Source of the DNA: CBDBON01 sp965208395
GTDB taxonomy: Bacteria > Chloroflexota > Dehalococcoidia > Lucifugimonadales > CBDBON01
Direction of reading: 5' to 3'
DNA length: 64,000 nucleotides
Assembly (NCBI GenBank): GCA_965208395.1
Contig: CBDBON010000003.1
Span: forward strand, 558,001-622,000
The translations under genes were made by a program, and so were the position numbers. The notes beneath the pieces were generated by a model. That model saw only the letters and a list, made by a program, of their open reading frames with translations. It did no database searches and was not told where the DNA came from. Position 1 is the stretch's first letter. The number at the start of each line of letters is the position of its first letter. This document shows, in pieces, positions 8,015 to 15,866 of this stretch.

Positions 8015-9250
8015 TCATTCGCTTTCGAGCTGGGCAATGAGCAGCTCGGCATGCTTCATTAGGAGATCCGACCGTTCTTTGGTGAATCCACGCTCCTCGA
8101 AGTAGGCCTCGAGCGCCCTCTTGGGACTAAGCCCCTCCGCATATGCAGGGCCAAGTCTGCTGCGGTGCCTGTCCGGCACCTCCCTGGCAATCGATGCCAC
8201 GAAGTGGGCTTCCGACAGGGCGCCTCGTATGTCGGACTCCCGGAGGTAACGATCCTCCTCTGCCTGAACGGTTATGCGCACCCTGACGATGGCGTCGGTA
8301 ACGTCGCGGGCTGAGATCTCATCTATGACCGTCCGGGTCGGGTCGGCATCGCCGCTTCGTATCTCGACGTCCACGGTGACGAATCGTCTTGCGTCGACAC
8401 GGCGGAACTCGAAGCTCCTGAGCCGGTCCCCTACTCCTCTCTGCGGATCGAGCTCGAAAACGCAGAACCCTTTGTCGTCTCCCTCCTCACCGAAGTCTAC
8501 CCGCTCAAGGCTGCCGCTGTAGACTACGTGAGGAGTCTCGTTGAGGACTTGGTGCCTGTGAATATGGCCCAGCGCGACGTAGTCGAGCTGGGGAAGCGCC
8601 ACGTCGCTCTTCAGCAGCACCGGATCACGGCCGAGCATCATCGACTGCTCCGACGCTACCGTCGCGCCGCTCACCGTGACGTGTCCGGCGAGCAGCGAGG
8701 GCACGGCTGGATCGAGCGCGCCCACCTGGGCCCTGATCAGGCGCGACATCATCTCCTGTATAGCCTCGTTCACCTGATCCGGTGTGAGACCGCGTGTGTC
8801 TCGGCGTGCCAGCAGCCCGCTGCGTCTCGGCCAGGGCACTGCGACGATCTGGACCTCTCCGCTGGCGGTAGGCACACGGTATGTCGTCAGCCGGTCTCCA
8901 ACATAGACGTTCGGGACCTCCAGCGTCTGGAAAATCTCCAGCGCGGTGGCTCGCCCGAACACGGCGGGAATATCGTGATTCCCCACGACCAGGAAGGTCG
9001 GTATACCGGCGGACGAGAGACGGACCAGCCGATGAGCGAACTCCCGCTGGTGGGTCTGGCTGGGATCGCGGCTCTTGTATGCGTCGCCGCAGCACAGAAC
9101 GAGGTCCGCGTCCACGGCGATCGCGTAATCGACGGCCTCATCGAAACTCTTAAGGAAGTCGGCCAGCCGAGTCGACAGCCCCGTATCCGGATCCGTCTTC
9201 CCGAAGTTCTCGACTCCTATGTGCACGTCCGCGAAGTGAACTATGCGCAT
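8015..9250 (-). CDS. SbcD/Mre11-family DNA repair exonuclease
   Basis: 411 residues from the ATG at 9250, chosen because MRIVHFADVHIG is the canonical first strand. Metal-binding motifs of calcineurin-like phosphoesterases follow in order: D8/H10, GDAYKS (Asp56), GNHDIP (Asn91, His92), LAGHVTV, and ALGHIHRHQ. The C-terminal third has the cap domain of SbcD/YhaO proteins. It is expected to process DNA ends with an SbcC/Rad50-type ATPase, but no such partner is adjacent, so the YhaO-like subfamily is also possible. Confidence 0.85.
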   Translation of the reverse strand: MRIVHFADVHIGVENFGKTDPDTGLSTRLADFLKSFDEAVDYAIAVDADLVLCCGDAYKSRDPSQTHQREFAHRLVRLSSAGIPTFLVVGNHDIPAVFGRATALEIFQTLEVPNVYVGDRLTTYRVPTASGEVQIVAVPWPRRSGLLARRDTRGLTPDQVNEAIQEMMSRLIRAQVGALDPAVPSLLAGHVTVSGATVASEQSMMLGRDPVLLKSDVALPQLDYVALGHIHRHQVLNETPHVVYSGSLERVDFGEEGDDKGFCVFELDPQRGVGDRLRSFEFRRVDARRFVTVDVEIRSGDADPTRTVIDEISARDVTDAIVRVRITVQAEEDRYLRESDIRGALSEAHFVASIAREVPDRHRSRLGPAYAEGLSPKRALEAYFEERGFTKERSDLLMKHAELLIAQLESE

Positions 9251-9355
9251 CACACCAGTCCCTGCCGCCAGTCTAACACCGCAGAAGGCCGAGACGGAAT
9301 AGTGGTCCGGAGACACCGAAGGATCGGTCGGCTCAACCGTCTTCGAACGAGATGG

Positions 9356-9790
9356 CTATCTTATCGGATCTATGACGTCAAGGAAGGGGAAGCGGTGGAA
9401 ATCGGTGTCCCGTGTGCAGATCCGGCTGACGCCGTGCTCCCGCATGAGCACCGCAGTGTGAAGGTCATGGATCAGGTTGCCGCGGACGTCTGGCAGCTCC
9501 GACAAGGTCTGTGTCAGGACTGCTCTGTGTCGATCCGTGGCGCGCAGCATCTCGAAGCCGGGCGACCCCAGCAGCGTGTCCAGGAAGCGCCAAGCGTCTC
9601 GTGGATTCCACGGCGAGGAGAAGATGCGCGGGTGCGTGCTGGTTCTCAGAAACTCGTAGCAGATGTTCCAGGTGAGGAAGGTCGGCGAAGGGTCGCGGCG
9701 CGATCGGTCGACAAGTTGCAGACACGTATCGTGGAGCTCCGACTCCTCATTGGCCGCGTAGAGCAGGACGTTCGTGTCGAGGACGAGCAC
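9356..9790 (-). CDS. vapC: VapC-family PIN-domain toxin
   Basis: 144 residues. MLVLDTNVLLYAANEES gives the first PIN-domain acidic residue, and NLIHDLHTAVLMREHGVSRI followed by TRDTDFHRF provides the distal acidic residues. PIN toxins are Mg2+-dependent ribonucleases. The GTG start follows directly on the stop of the antitoxin gene (TGAGTG), the usual coupled toxin-antitoxin order with the antitoxin first. The TNVLLYA subgroup is common in VapC-like toxins of environmental bacteria. Confidence 0.85.
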   Translation of the reverse strand: MLVLDTNVLLYAANEESELHDTCLQLVDRSRRDPSPTFLTWNICYEFLRTSTHPRIFSSPWNPRDAWRFLDTLLGSPGFEMLRATDRHRAVLTQTLSELPDVRGNLIHDLHTAVLMREHGVSRICTRDTDFHRFPFLDVIDPIR

Positions 9791-10030
9791 TCACTCCTCT
9801 TCCAGTGCCCTGTAGAGCTCGGCCCGATTGGATACGTCCACAAGCTCTCTCCCACCCCGCCAGGACGGAAGTGGCGGTAGCTTGTCCTGGTCACCCCGAT
9901 AGACTGCGGGTTCGTCAAGGACTCGTCTCAGTCCGGCCTCCACTAGAGAGGACATCGTCGTATCCCGACGAGCGGCCTCCTCGCGCAGCCGCCGGATCAC
10001 GGTGTCGTCTATGTTCAGTGTGGTCTTCAT
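9791..10030 (-). CDS. vapB: VapB-like ribbon-helix-helix antitoxin
   Basis: 79 residues from the ATG at 10030. MKTTLNIDDTVIRRLREEAA is a ribbon-helix-helix DNA-binding start, and the remainder (DLPPLPSWRGG-like region and acidic tail) would wrap the toxin. The frame is open 36 bases further upstream, but those codons overlap the promoter. A palindrome (TATGG, 4 bases, CCATA) overlaps the start and the -10 box and is a natural autorepression site. Confidence 0.8.
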   Translation of the reverse strand: MKTTLNIDDTVIRRLREEAARRDTTMSSLVEAGLRRVLDEPAVYRGDQDKLPPLPSWRGGRELVDVSNRAELYRALEEE

Positions 10031-10066
10031 ATGGCTAACCATACGAATGATATGGCGATATGTCAA
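10030..10066 (-). promoter_or_regulatory. vapBC promoter with palindromic operator
   Basis: On the minus strand TTGACA (10061-10066) and TATGGT (10038-10043) are 17 bases apart. The palindrome TATGG-CTAA-CCATA (10030-10043) overlaps the -10 box and the start codon, which fits autorepression by the VapB-VapC complex or a nearly leaderless transcript. Confidence 0.55.
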
Positions 10067-10075
10067 TCTACTTCG

Positions 10076-11404
10076 TCATCGAAGCCGCCGCCTCAGATCA
10101 TCAATCAACCCCTCGATCGGCACACGGTCCTGTCTCATCGTATCCCGATCTCGTACCGTCACGGCGTCGTCTTCGAGAGAGTCGAAGTCGACAGTAACGC
10201 ATAAGGGCGTGCCGACCTCGTCCTGTCGGCGGTAACGCCTGCCGATGCTCTGTGTGTCGTCGAACTGCACCACGCCGTCGACTGCACCTGACCCTCGGAT
10301 GGTGTCGAAGACGCGGCGGGCCAGCGGCGCGAGGCGTTCGTTGCGGCTGAGCGGCAGGATGGCAACCTTGACCGGCGCAAGCTTCGGATGGAGCCTCAGC
10401 AGCACCCGCCGCTCGACGCCCCCGGAGGCGGTCGGCGCCTCAGACTCGGTGTACGCGTCCGTCAGGAAGGTCATCACCGCGCGATCGACACCGAAGGCCG
10501 GCTCAACCACATACGGGACGATATGCTGCCCGGTGTCGTTGTCGAAGTATGACATCTCCTGACCGCTAGCAGTCGCGTGAGCGCGCAGGTCGTAGTCGGT
10601 CCGGTTTGCGATGCCAACCACCTCTCCCCAACCCCACGGGAAGCGGTACTCGATGTCCGAGGTCGCCTTCGAGTAGTGGGACAGCTCACCGACGTCGTGC
10701 GCCCGGAGCCGGAGTCTCGATCTGTCGACTCCAAGATCGATATACCAGCTCATGGACTCGTCTATCCAGCGTCGATGCCACTCCTCGTCCTCGCCCGGCC
10801 TGACGAAGAACTCCAGCTCCATCATCTCGAACTCGCGCGTCCGGAATATGAAGCCCCCGGTGGTGATCTCGTTCCTGAACGCCTTGCCCATCTGGGCGAC
10901 GCCAAAGGGCAGCCTCTTGCGTGTTGACGTAAGCACGTTCGGAAAGTTGACGAAGATGCCCTGTGCGGTCTCAGGTCGAAGATAGACCGAGGCGGCCTCC
11001 TCTTCAACCGGGCCCATGTTCGTCCTGAACATCAGGTTGAACATCCGGGCCTCTGTGAGATCCCCGCCGCAGTCGGGACAGGCCCGCTCATCGAGCTGGT
11101 CCTCCCGCCACCGTTGGTGGCACTCCCGGCACTCGACCAGAGGGTCGGTGAAGCTCTGGACGTGCCCGCTGGCCCTCCAGACGTCCGGGTGCATCAGGAC
11201 CGCGGCATCAAGCCCAACCACATCGTCCCTGTCCCACACCATCGTCCGCCACCAGGCGTCCTTTACGTTGCGTTTCAATTCGACTCCCAGGGGACCGTAG
11301 TCCCAGGTGCTGCCGAGGCCTCCGTATATCTCGCTGCTCTGGAATATCAGCCCTCTGCGTTTGCAGAGGGACATGATTCGCTCCAGGTCCACTATGTCAG
11401 TCAC
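10076..11404 (-). CDS. glyS: Glycyl-tRNA synthetase (dimeric type)
   Basis: 442 residues, alpha2-type class II glycyl-tRNA synthetase. IMSLCKRRGLIFQSSEIYGG and GLGSTWDYGPLGVELKRN form the N-terminus. An inserted zinc ribbon has CRECH and CPDCGG. Motif 2 follows YLRPETAQGIFVNF as FRNEITTGGFIFRTREFEMMELEFF, motif 3 lies in EPAFGVDRAVMTFL, and an anticodon-binding domain ends the protein. It charges tRNA-Gly. The gene is monocistronic on the minus strand, 46 bases upstream of the vapB start in the same direction; I see no T-box structure in its short leader. Confidence 0.95.
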   Translation of the reverse strand: MTDIVDLERIMSLCKRRGLIFQSSEIYGGLGSTWDYGPLGVELKRNVKDAWWRTMVWDRDDVVGLDAAVLMHPDVWRASGHVQSFTDPLVECRECHQRWREDQLDERACPDCGGDLTEARMFNLMFRTNMGPVEEEAASVYLRPETAQGIFVNFPNVLTSTRKRLPFGVAQMGKAFRNEITTGGFIFRTREFEMMELEFFVRPGEDEEWHRRWIDESMSWYIDLGVDRSRLRLRAHDVGELSHYSKATSDIEYRFPWGWGEVVGIANRTDYDLRAHATASGQEMSYFDNDTGQHIVPYVVEPAFGVDRAVMTFLTDAYTESEAPTASGGVERRVLLRLHPKLAPVKVAILPLSRNERLAPLARRVFDTIRGSGAVDGVVQFDDTQSIGRRYRRQDEVGTPLCVTVDFDSLEDDAVTVRDRDTMRQDRVPIEGLIDDLRRRLR

Positions 11405-11503
11405 AGCCGGTCAGATCTCCTCATCGGGGATAGCGTCACAGGCGCCAATTATAGCAGGCCCTATTCGGGATCCGGCGGTCTTCAGGTACAGACAGAAGGT
11501 CGT

Positions 11504-12337
11504 CTACGGCTTCGGAGGGCCCTTCGCGATCCGCCTGCGGCACTCCTCAGCCGAGTCGTACCACCCGGGGGCGACCCACCAGGTAACGCCGATCTCCCGA
11601 TAGGCCGCAGCAAGCTCCGATTCGCGGGAAGAGTCGCCCCCTGGCGGCAGGCCGCTCACCACGTAGTCGAAGGGGCCCTCCCCGGTTCGGTGCCGCCCAA
11701 CGTATGAGATGATCTCGCTCATGGTCTGCGGACTCATCAGGTTCCCGTTGTCCCGGTGGATCGGGAAGGCGCCGTCCCACCTGGCCGCCCGCCTGAGCGG
11801 GGCCCTGTTTGGCCAGTTGGCCCCGATCCACACGGGGATACGGGGCGACTGCACCGGCCGAGGCAGAAACGTCCTGTCGGTAACCGTGTAGTGCTCGCCT
11901 CGGTAGGTCAACGGCTCCCCTGTCCACAGGCCGGTAAGCACCTCCAGTCCCTCGTCGAGCATCGCTCCGCGGAGCCTCGCATCACCCTCTTCCCCGAACG
12001 GAGCGAACTCCTCGGGAACCGGAGAGCCGATCCCCACCCCCAGGACCATCCTTCCGCCCGAAAGATGATCGAGAGTCACCGTCTCGCGAGCCAGTTTCCA
12101 CGGCCTGCGCCTCGGGATGGGAGTGACCATCGGACCGATGCGGACCCTCTCGGTACGGAGAGCAATGGCGGTCAGGGCTATCCAGGGATCGCATATCGGC
12201 TCGCTCAGTCCCAGCGACAGGTGGTCCCATACGAAGAACCCGTCCCAGCCCGCCGCCTCCGCTTCGGCGGCCAGCTCCGCCAGAACGCGCGGGTCGAAGT
12301 AGTCCCCCTTGATGGGCACGTCGATACCGAAACGCAT
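11504..12337 (-). CDS. Luciferase-like (LLM) flavin/F420-dependent oxidoreductase
   Basis: 277 residues from the ATG at 12337, which has GGAGGAG six bases upstream; a TTG two codons earlier is less likely. MRFGIDVPIKGDYFDP, AEAAGWDGFFVWDHL, RIGPMVTPIPRRRPWKLARE, LDHLSGGRMVLGVGIGSP and PRIPVWIGANWPN are typical of bacterial-luciferase-fold enzymes that use FMN or F420. The substrate is unknown. It is divergent from an aminotransferase gene with facing promoters, so the two may be co-regulated. Confidence 0.85.
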   Translation of the reverse strand: MRFGIDVPIKGDYFDPRVLAELAAEAEAAGWDGFFVWDHLSLGLSEPICDPWIALTAIALRTERVRIGPMVTPIPRRRPWKLARETVTLDHLSGGRMVLGVGIGSPVPEEFAPFGEEGDARLRGAMLDEGLEVLTGLWTGEPLTYRGEHYTVTDRTFLPRPVQSPRIPVWIGANWPNRAPLRRAARWDGAFPIHRDNGNLMSPQTMSEIISYVGRHRTGEGPFDYVVSGLPPGGDSSRESELAAAYREIGVTWWVAPGWYDSAEECRRRIAKGPPKP

Positions 12338-12361
12338 TTCCAACTCCTCCGACTTTGCGGG

Positions 12362-12390
12362 AGTGTATGGTCGCTTCGCAGGCCTGTCAA
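12362..12390 (-). promoter_or_regulatory. Promoter of the LLM oxidoreductase gene
   Basis: On the minus strand TTGACA (12385-12390) and TACACT (12362-12367) are 17 bases apart, with the ribosome-binding GGAGGAG close downstream of the predicted start of transcription. Confidence 0.5.
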
Positions 12391-12415
12391 CGAGCCGACG
12401 GTCCAGTCTCGCCAG

Positions 12416-12443
12416 TTGAACGTCTCAGGCGTGCTGCTATAAT
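12416..12443 (+). promoter_or_regulatory. Promoter of the class IV aminotransferase gene
   Basis: TTGAAC (12416-12421) and a perfect TATAAT (12438-12443) are 16 bases apart, about 45 bases before the ATG at 12489. The stretch before the -10 box (GGCGTGCTGC) resembles that before the 32.2-kb promoter. Confidence 0.6.
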
Positions 12444-12488
12444 ACGGCACGCGCCGAACGGTGAGAGAGAGGAGGCTAGGAGACAGGA

Positions 12489-13436
12489 ATGGCTGAAGAG
12501 CTGACTAGTTACTTCAACGGCAAATTCGTCCCGGACAGTCAGTGCATGGTTCACGTCGCTGACAGGGGGTTCAGATACGGCGACGCCGTCTTCGACATCC
12601 AGCGGACCTTCAACGGTCGGCCATTCAGGGTCAGGGAGCACCTGGAGAGGTTCATGCGCTCCCTGAAGTACGCCAGATTGGACCCCGGCATGAGCCTCGA
12701 CGAGTGGGAAGAGTTGTCGCTGGGCCTGCTCAAACGCAACGAGCACCTGCGTATCCCGGGAGGCGACCTTAACGTAGGCCAGTACGTATCCCGCGGCTCG
12801 GGATTCGACGCCGTGGACCCCGTGCCCCTGACCGTCTGCGTCAGGGTATGGCACGTGCTGCCCAGCCTCTGGGTCAAGGGCTTCAGTGAAGGCGTCCACG
12901 GAGTGATAGTCAAGACGAAGAGCTACTCTCCCGAAGCGATGGAGTCCAAGGTAAAGCACAACAACAGGCTTAACTTCGCTCTGGCCCATCTGGAGGCCGC
13001 TGACGTGGACCCCGAGGCCTATCCCATCCTGACCGACGCCCGCGGATACGTCACCGAGAACATACAGGCGAACCTGTGGATCGTAACCGATGGCGTATTG
13101 AGGACCCCAACCGACCGGAACGCCCTGCAGGGCGACGCGAGACGGTTCGTCTTCGAGCTTGCCGACGCGATGGGCATCGAGGCCGGCGACGAGGATCTGC
13201 AGCCCTACGACCTATACACGGCGGACGAGGTCTTCTTCTCGAACACGGCCTACTGCATAATGCCGGTCGGCCGGGTCGACAACCGGCCCATAGGCGCCGG
13301 TGCGCCGGGGCCTGTCACGAGACAGCTGCAGGCTGCGTGGAGCGAGCGGGTCGGTATGGACATCGTCGACCAGGCATTCAACTACAAGGCGCCCGAGGGT
13401 GTCCACGGATGGGGCGCCCCCATACAGACGCGCTAG
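12489..13436 (+). CDS. Class IV PLP aminotransferase (branched-chain/D-amino acid type), copy 1
   Basis: 315 residues. DRGFRYGDAVFD near the N-terminus, the PLP lysine in KVKHNNRLNFALAHLEA (Lys156, K-x-x-N spacing), TENIQANLWIV (E-x-x-x-x-N phosphate/pyridine contact), and DEVFFSNTAYCIMPV follow the fold-type IV pattern of IlvE, DAAT and PabC. The best reading is transamination of a branched-chain or D-amino acid; the exact substrate is open. A strong GAGGAGGCTAGGAG leader precedes the ATG. A paralogue lies convergently at 13.5-14.4 kb. Confidence 0.85.
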   Translation: MAEELTSYFNGKFVPDSQCMVHVADRGFRYGDAVFDIQRTFNGRPFRVREHLERFMRSLKYARLDPGMSLDEWEELSLGLLKRNEHLRIPGGDLNVGQYVSRGSGFDAVDPVPLTVCVRVWHVLPSLWVKGFSEGVHGVIVKTKSYSPEAMESKVKHNNRLNFALAHLEAADVDPEAYPILTDARGYVTENIQANLWIVTDGVLRTPTDRNALQGDARRFVFELADAMGIEAGDEDLQPYDLYTADEVFFSNTAYCIMPVGRVDNRPIGAGAPGPVTRQLQAAWSERVGMDIVDQAFNYKAPEGVHGWGAPIQTR

Positions 13437-13476
13437 CCTAAGACCGCATCGCAAACAAGAATACAGGCCACTGTCT

Positions 13477-14391
13477 CTAAGCTTGGGCGGACACCGCGGC
13501 CATGCTGTCGGCCTGATCGACTATATCCAGGCCCACCATTTCGCTCCACGCAGCGAGCAGTCGCCGCGTTACCGGACCGGGCGTCTCCACGCCAATTTGT
13601 CGATTGTCGGCGCGGCCCACCGGCAGCAGACAGTACGGAGTGGTGCACAGCATCGCCTCGTCGGAGTTGTACACGTCGTAGGGCTGTATCGGCTCCACGG
13701 AGGTAGGTATCTCCAACTGTCCGGCGAGCTCGAGCAGGGTGGCGCGTGACACACCCTGCAGGGTGGCGTCGTCTCCGGGAGTGATCAGAACGCCGTCGGA
13801 GACGATGCAGAAGTTAGCGCCTGAGCTCTCACTCACGTTACCGTCCGTATCGAGTAGCAGAGGAAAGGCCTCCGGGTCGACGTCCGTAACCTCCAGCTCA
13901 GCGAGCACGAAGTTGAGACGGTTGTAATGCTTGATCTTCGGGTCCACCTGCATTGACGAATAGGCGCGCGTCTTGGGTATCACTACGTGCGCGCCCTCGC
14001 GGAATAGCGGCGAGTACCGCCTGAAGTCGATGGGATCAATCCATATGGCCACAGTCGGATCGGCCCGGCCTGAGCCAGGTCGAATCTCACCTCTGGTAGC
14101 GATCTGAGTAATCATATAGTCGTCACCGGGCCGGCGAACCGACTCGTTCCGCTCGACGACCTGCTCAGTGAGCGCCGCCATCTCATCTGTCGTCATCCCA
14201 GGATCGATCCGAACGTACTTGAGGGACCTGTAAAGACGGTCGATGTGGTCTCTGAGTCGAAATATCCTGCCATTGAAGGTTCTGGAGGTATCGAACACGA
14301 CGTCTCCCAAACGAAACCCCCGGTCCATCATGCCGATCTTCGCCTCGCTCCTGAGGACGTACTCGCCGTTCAGCCAGATCTGGTATTCCAT
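13477..14391 (-). CDS. Class IV PLP aminotransferase, copy 2
   Basis: 304 residues from the ATG at 14391 (an in-frame GTG lies one codon upstream). MDRGFRLGDVVFDTSRTFNG, the PLP lysine in KIKHYNRLNFVLAELE (Lys154), VSESSGANFCIV and DEAMLCTTPYCLLPVGRADN align position by position with copy 1, so the pair arose by duplication. Differences in the substrate loops (TRGEIRPGSG instead of SRGSGFDAVD) suggest divergence. It points at copy 1 with a 40-base gap between the two stop codons. Confidence 0.85.
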   Translation of the reverse strand: MEYQIWLNGEYVLRSEAKIGMMDRGFRLGDVVFDTSRTFNGRIFRLRDHIDRLYRSLKYVRIDPGMTTDEMAALTEQVVERNESVRRPGDDYMITQIATRGEIRPGSGRADPTVAIWIDPIDFRRYSPLFREGAHVVIPKTRAYSSMQVDPKIKHYNRLNFVLAELEVTDVDPEAFPLLLDTDGNVSESSGANFCIVSDGVLITPGDDATLQGVSRATLLELAGQLEIPTSVEPIQPYDVYNSDEAMLCTTPYCLLPVGRADNRQIGVETPGPVTRRLLAAWSEMVGLDIVDQADSMAAVSAQA

Positions 14392-14440
14392 CACATTCAG
14401 TCCTCTTTCGGGGGATGCAGGTGCTGCGACTTAAGAGCGC

Positions 14441-14469
14441 ATGGTAACGACGGTCATCCGGGCTGTCAA
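14441..14469 (-). promoter_or_regulatory. Promoter of aminotransferase copy 2
   Basis: On the minus strand TTGACA (14464-14469) and TACCAT (14441-14446) are 17 bases apart, about 50 bases before the ATG at 14391. Confidence 0.5.
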
Positions 14470-14531
14470 ACGATTTGTCCTACCGCCCTACGGCCCCCGC
14501 CATCGTTCGGCGTGCGCCCGCATCTAAGGTG

Positions 14532-15830
14532 ATGAGGGTCACAGTCATGGGAACTGGTCAGCTTTGCCGCCTTTCGCTCGTATCTAGCGTGACGGCGCTT
14601 CTCGCACTTCTGGCTGTCGCATGCGGTCAGCGCGACTCGTTCCGACCGCCCGAGCCCGCACAGGTCCGTCCAGCTGCTGAGACAGTCGCACCGACTCCTT
14701 CGCCCCTTGTGCATGTCGCACCTCGAACGAAAGAGGTCGACGACAGCGTACTGCCCACCTACATCTCGAGGTACTGGCCGAACACCGACTTCTCAAAGCA
14801 CTCCGTCTCCTATAGCGAGATAGTCGCTGGCACAGAACCCAGAGTGGGTATACCGGCTATAGACGATCCAACTTTTCATCCCGTGTCGGAAGCTCCGGAC
14901 TACATGCTGGAGGACGAGGCCGTGCTGGCCGTCGAGATAGCCGGCGACGCGAGGGCCTATCCGCTGGCTATGCTCATCTTCCACGAGATCGTGAACGACA
15001 CGGTGGCAGGCGTGCCTGTCGTCGTCACCTACTGCCCACTCTGCAACAGCGCGGTTGTCTTCCGTAGAGAGGTGGACGGCAGGCTGTTCGACTTTGGAGT
15101 CAGCGGCAACCTCAGGCTGAGCGACCTGCTGATGTACGATCGTCAGACGGAGTCGTGGTGGCAGCAGATATCGGGAGAGGCTGTCGTAGGAGAGTTGACG
15201 GGTACGACACTGGAGTTCCTCCCGGCCCCTCTAGTGTCATGGGGCGAGTTCAAGAGCAGCTACCCGGATGGTCTTCTCCTCTCCAGAGAGACGGGATATG
15301 ACTTCCCCTACGGCCAGTTCGTCTACTATGGATACGATGCGCCCGAGTCCTGGCCGGTTCTGCTAAAGACACTCCCCGACCTCCGGCTCCCTAGCATGGA
15401 ACGGGTCGTCGCATTCACCGTAGACGGTCAGGGAATCGCCTATCCTCTCAGCTATGTCGCCAGGACGGGTGTCCTGCACGACTCCATCGGCGGCCTCGAC
15501 CTGGTGATATTCCATGCGGGCAGACGTCAATCGCCCTACCCTGCCGGCAACGGCGAGGAGCGACGGGTCATCGGATCGACGGGAGTGTTCGAGGCGTCGC
15601 TTGACGACAGGATACTGAGCTTCAGCCTGCGGGAGGGAAGAATCATCGATGAAGAGACCGGTTCGACGTGGAACATTCTCGGCCAGGCGGTGGAGGGACC
15701 GCTTGCCGGGAGTGAGCTTACGCCCATCGTGCACGGCAATCACTTCTGGTTCGCCTGGGCTGCCCACACGCCTGACACCCTCATCAAAGGCGAGGTGGAA
15801 AACTGGCCTCCAGCTCTGCGCAGCCAGTAG
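14532..15830 (+). CDS. DUF3179-domain lipoprotein
   Basis: 432 residues from the ATG at 14532. A lipoprotein signal ends LLALLAVACGQ (Cys31), followed by a Pro-rich linker. The core has the DUF3179 features ARAYPLAMLIFHEIVND, VPVVVTYCPLCNSAVVF with a CxxC pair, FGVSGNLRLSDLLMYDRQTESWW, a second region FTVDGQGIAYPL, and DEETGSTWNILGQA. Proteins of this family are extracytoplasmic and their biochemical role is not established. A start at 14475 would add 19 residues without signal character. Confidence 0.85.
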   Translation: MRVTVMGTGQLCRLSLVSSVTALLALLAVACGQRDSFRPPEPAQVRPAAETVAPTPSPLVHVAPRTKEVDDSVLPTYISRYWPNTDFSKHSVSYSEIVAGTEPRVGIPAIDDPTFHPVSEAPDYMLEDEAVLAVEIAGDARAYPLAMLIFHEIVNDTVAGVPVVVTYCPLCNSAVVFRREVDGRLFDFGVSGNLRLSDLLMYDRQTESWWQQISGEAVVGELTGTTLEFLPAPLVSWGEFKSSYPDGLLLSRETGYDFPYGQFVYYGYDAPESWPVLLKTLPDLRLPSMERVVAFTVDGQGIAYPLSYVARTGVLHDSIGGLDLVIFHAGRRQSPYPAGNGEERRVIGSTGVFEASLDDRILSFSLREGRIIDEETGSTWNILGQAVEGPLAGSELTPIVHGNHFWFAWAAHTPDTLIKGEVENWPPALRSQ

Positions 15831-15866
15831 GTACGAGACCGACGGTTAGGCAGCCATCCCTGGGCC

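Noticed and set aside
8528..9880. 450-codon plus-strand open frame opposite the SbcD-like and vapC genes
   Set aside because: It is antisense to clear genes and has no motif or ribosome site.
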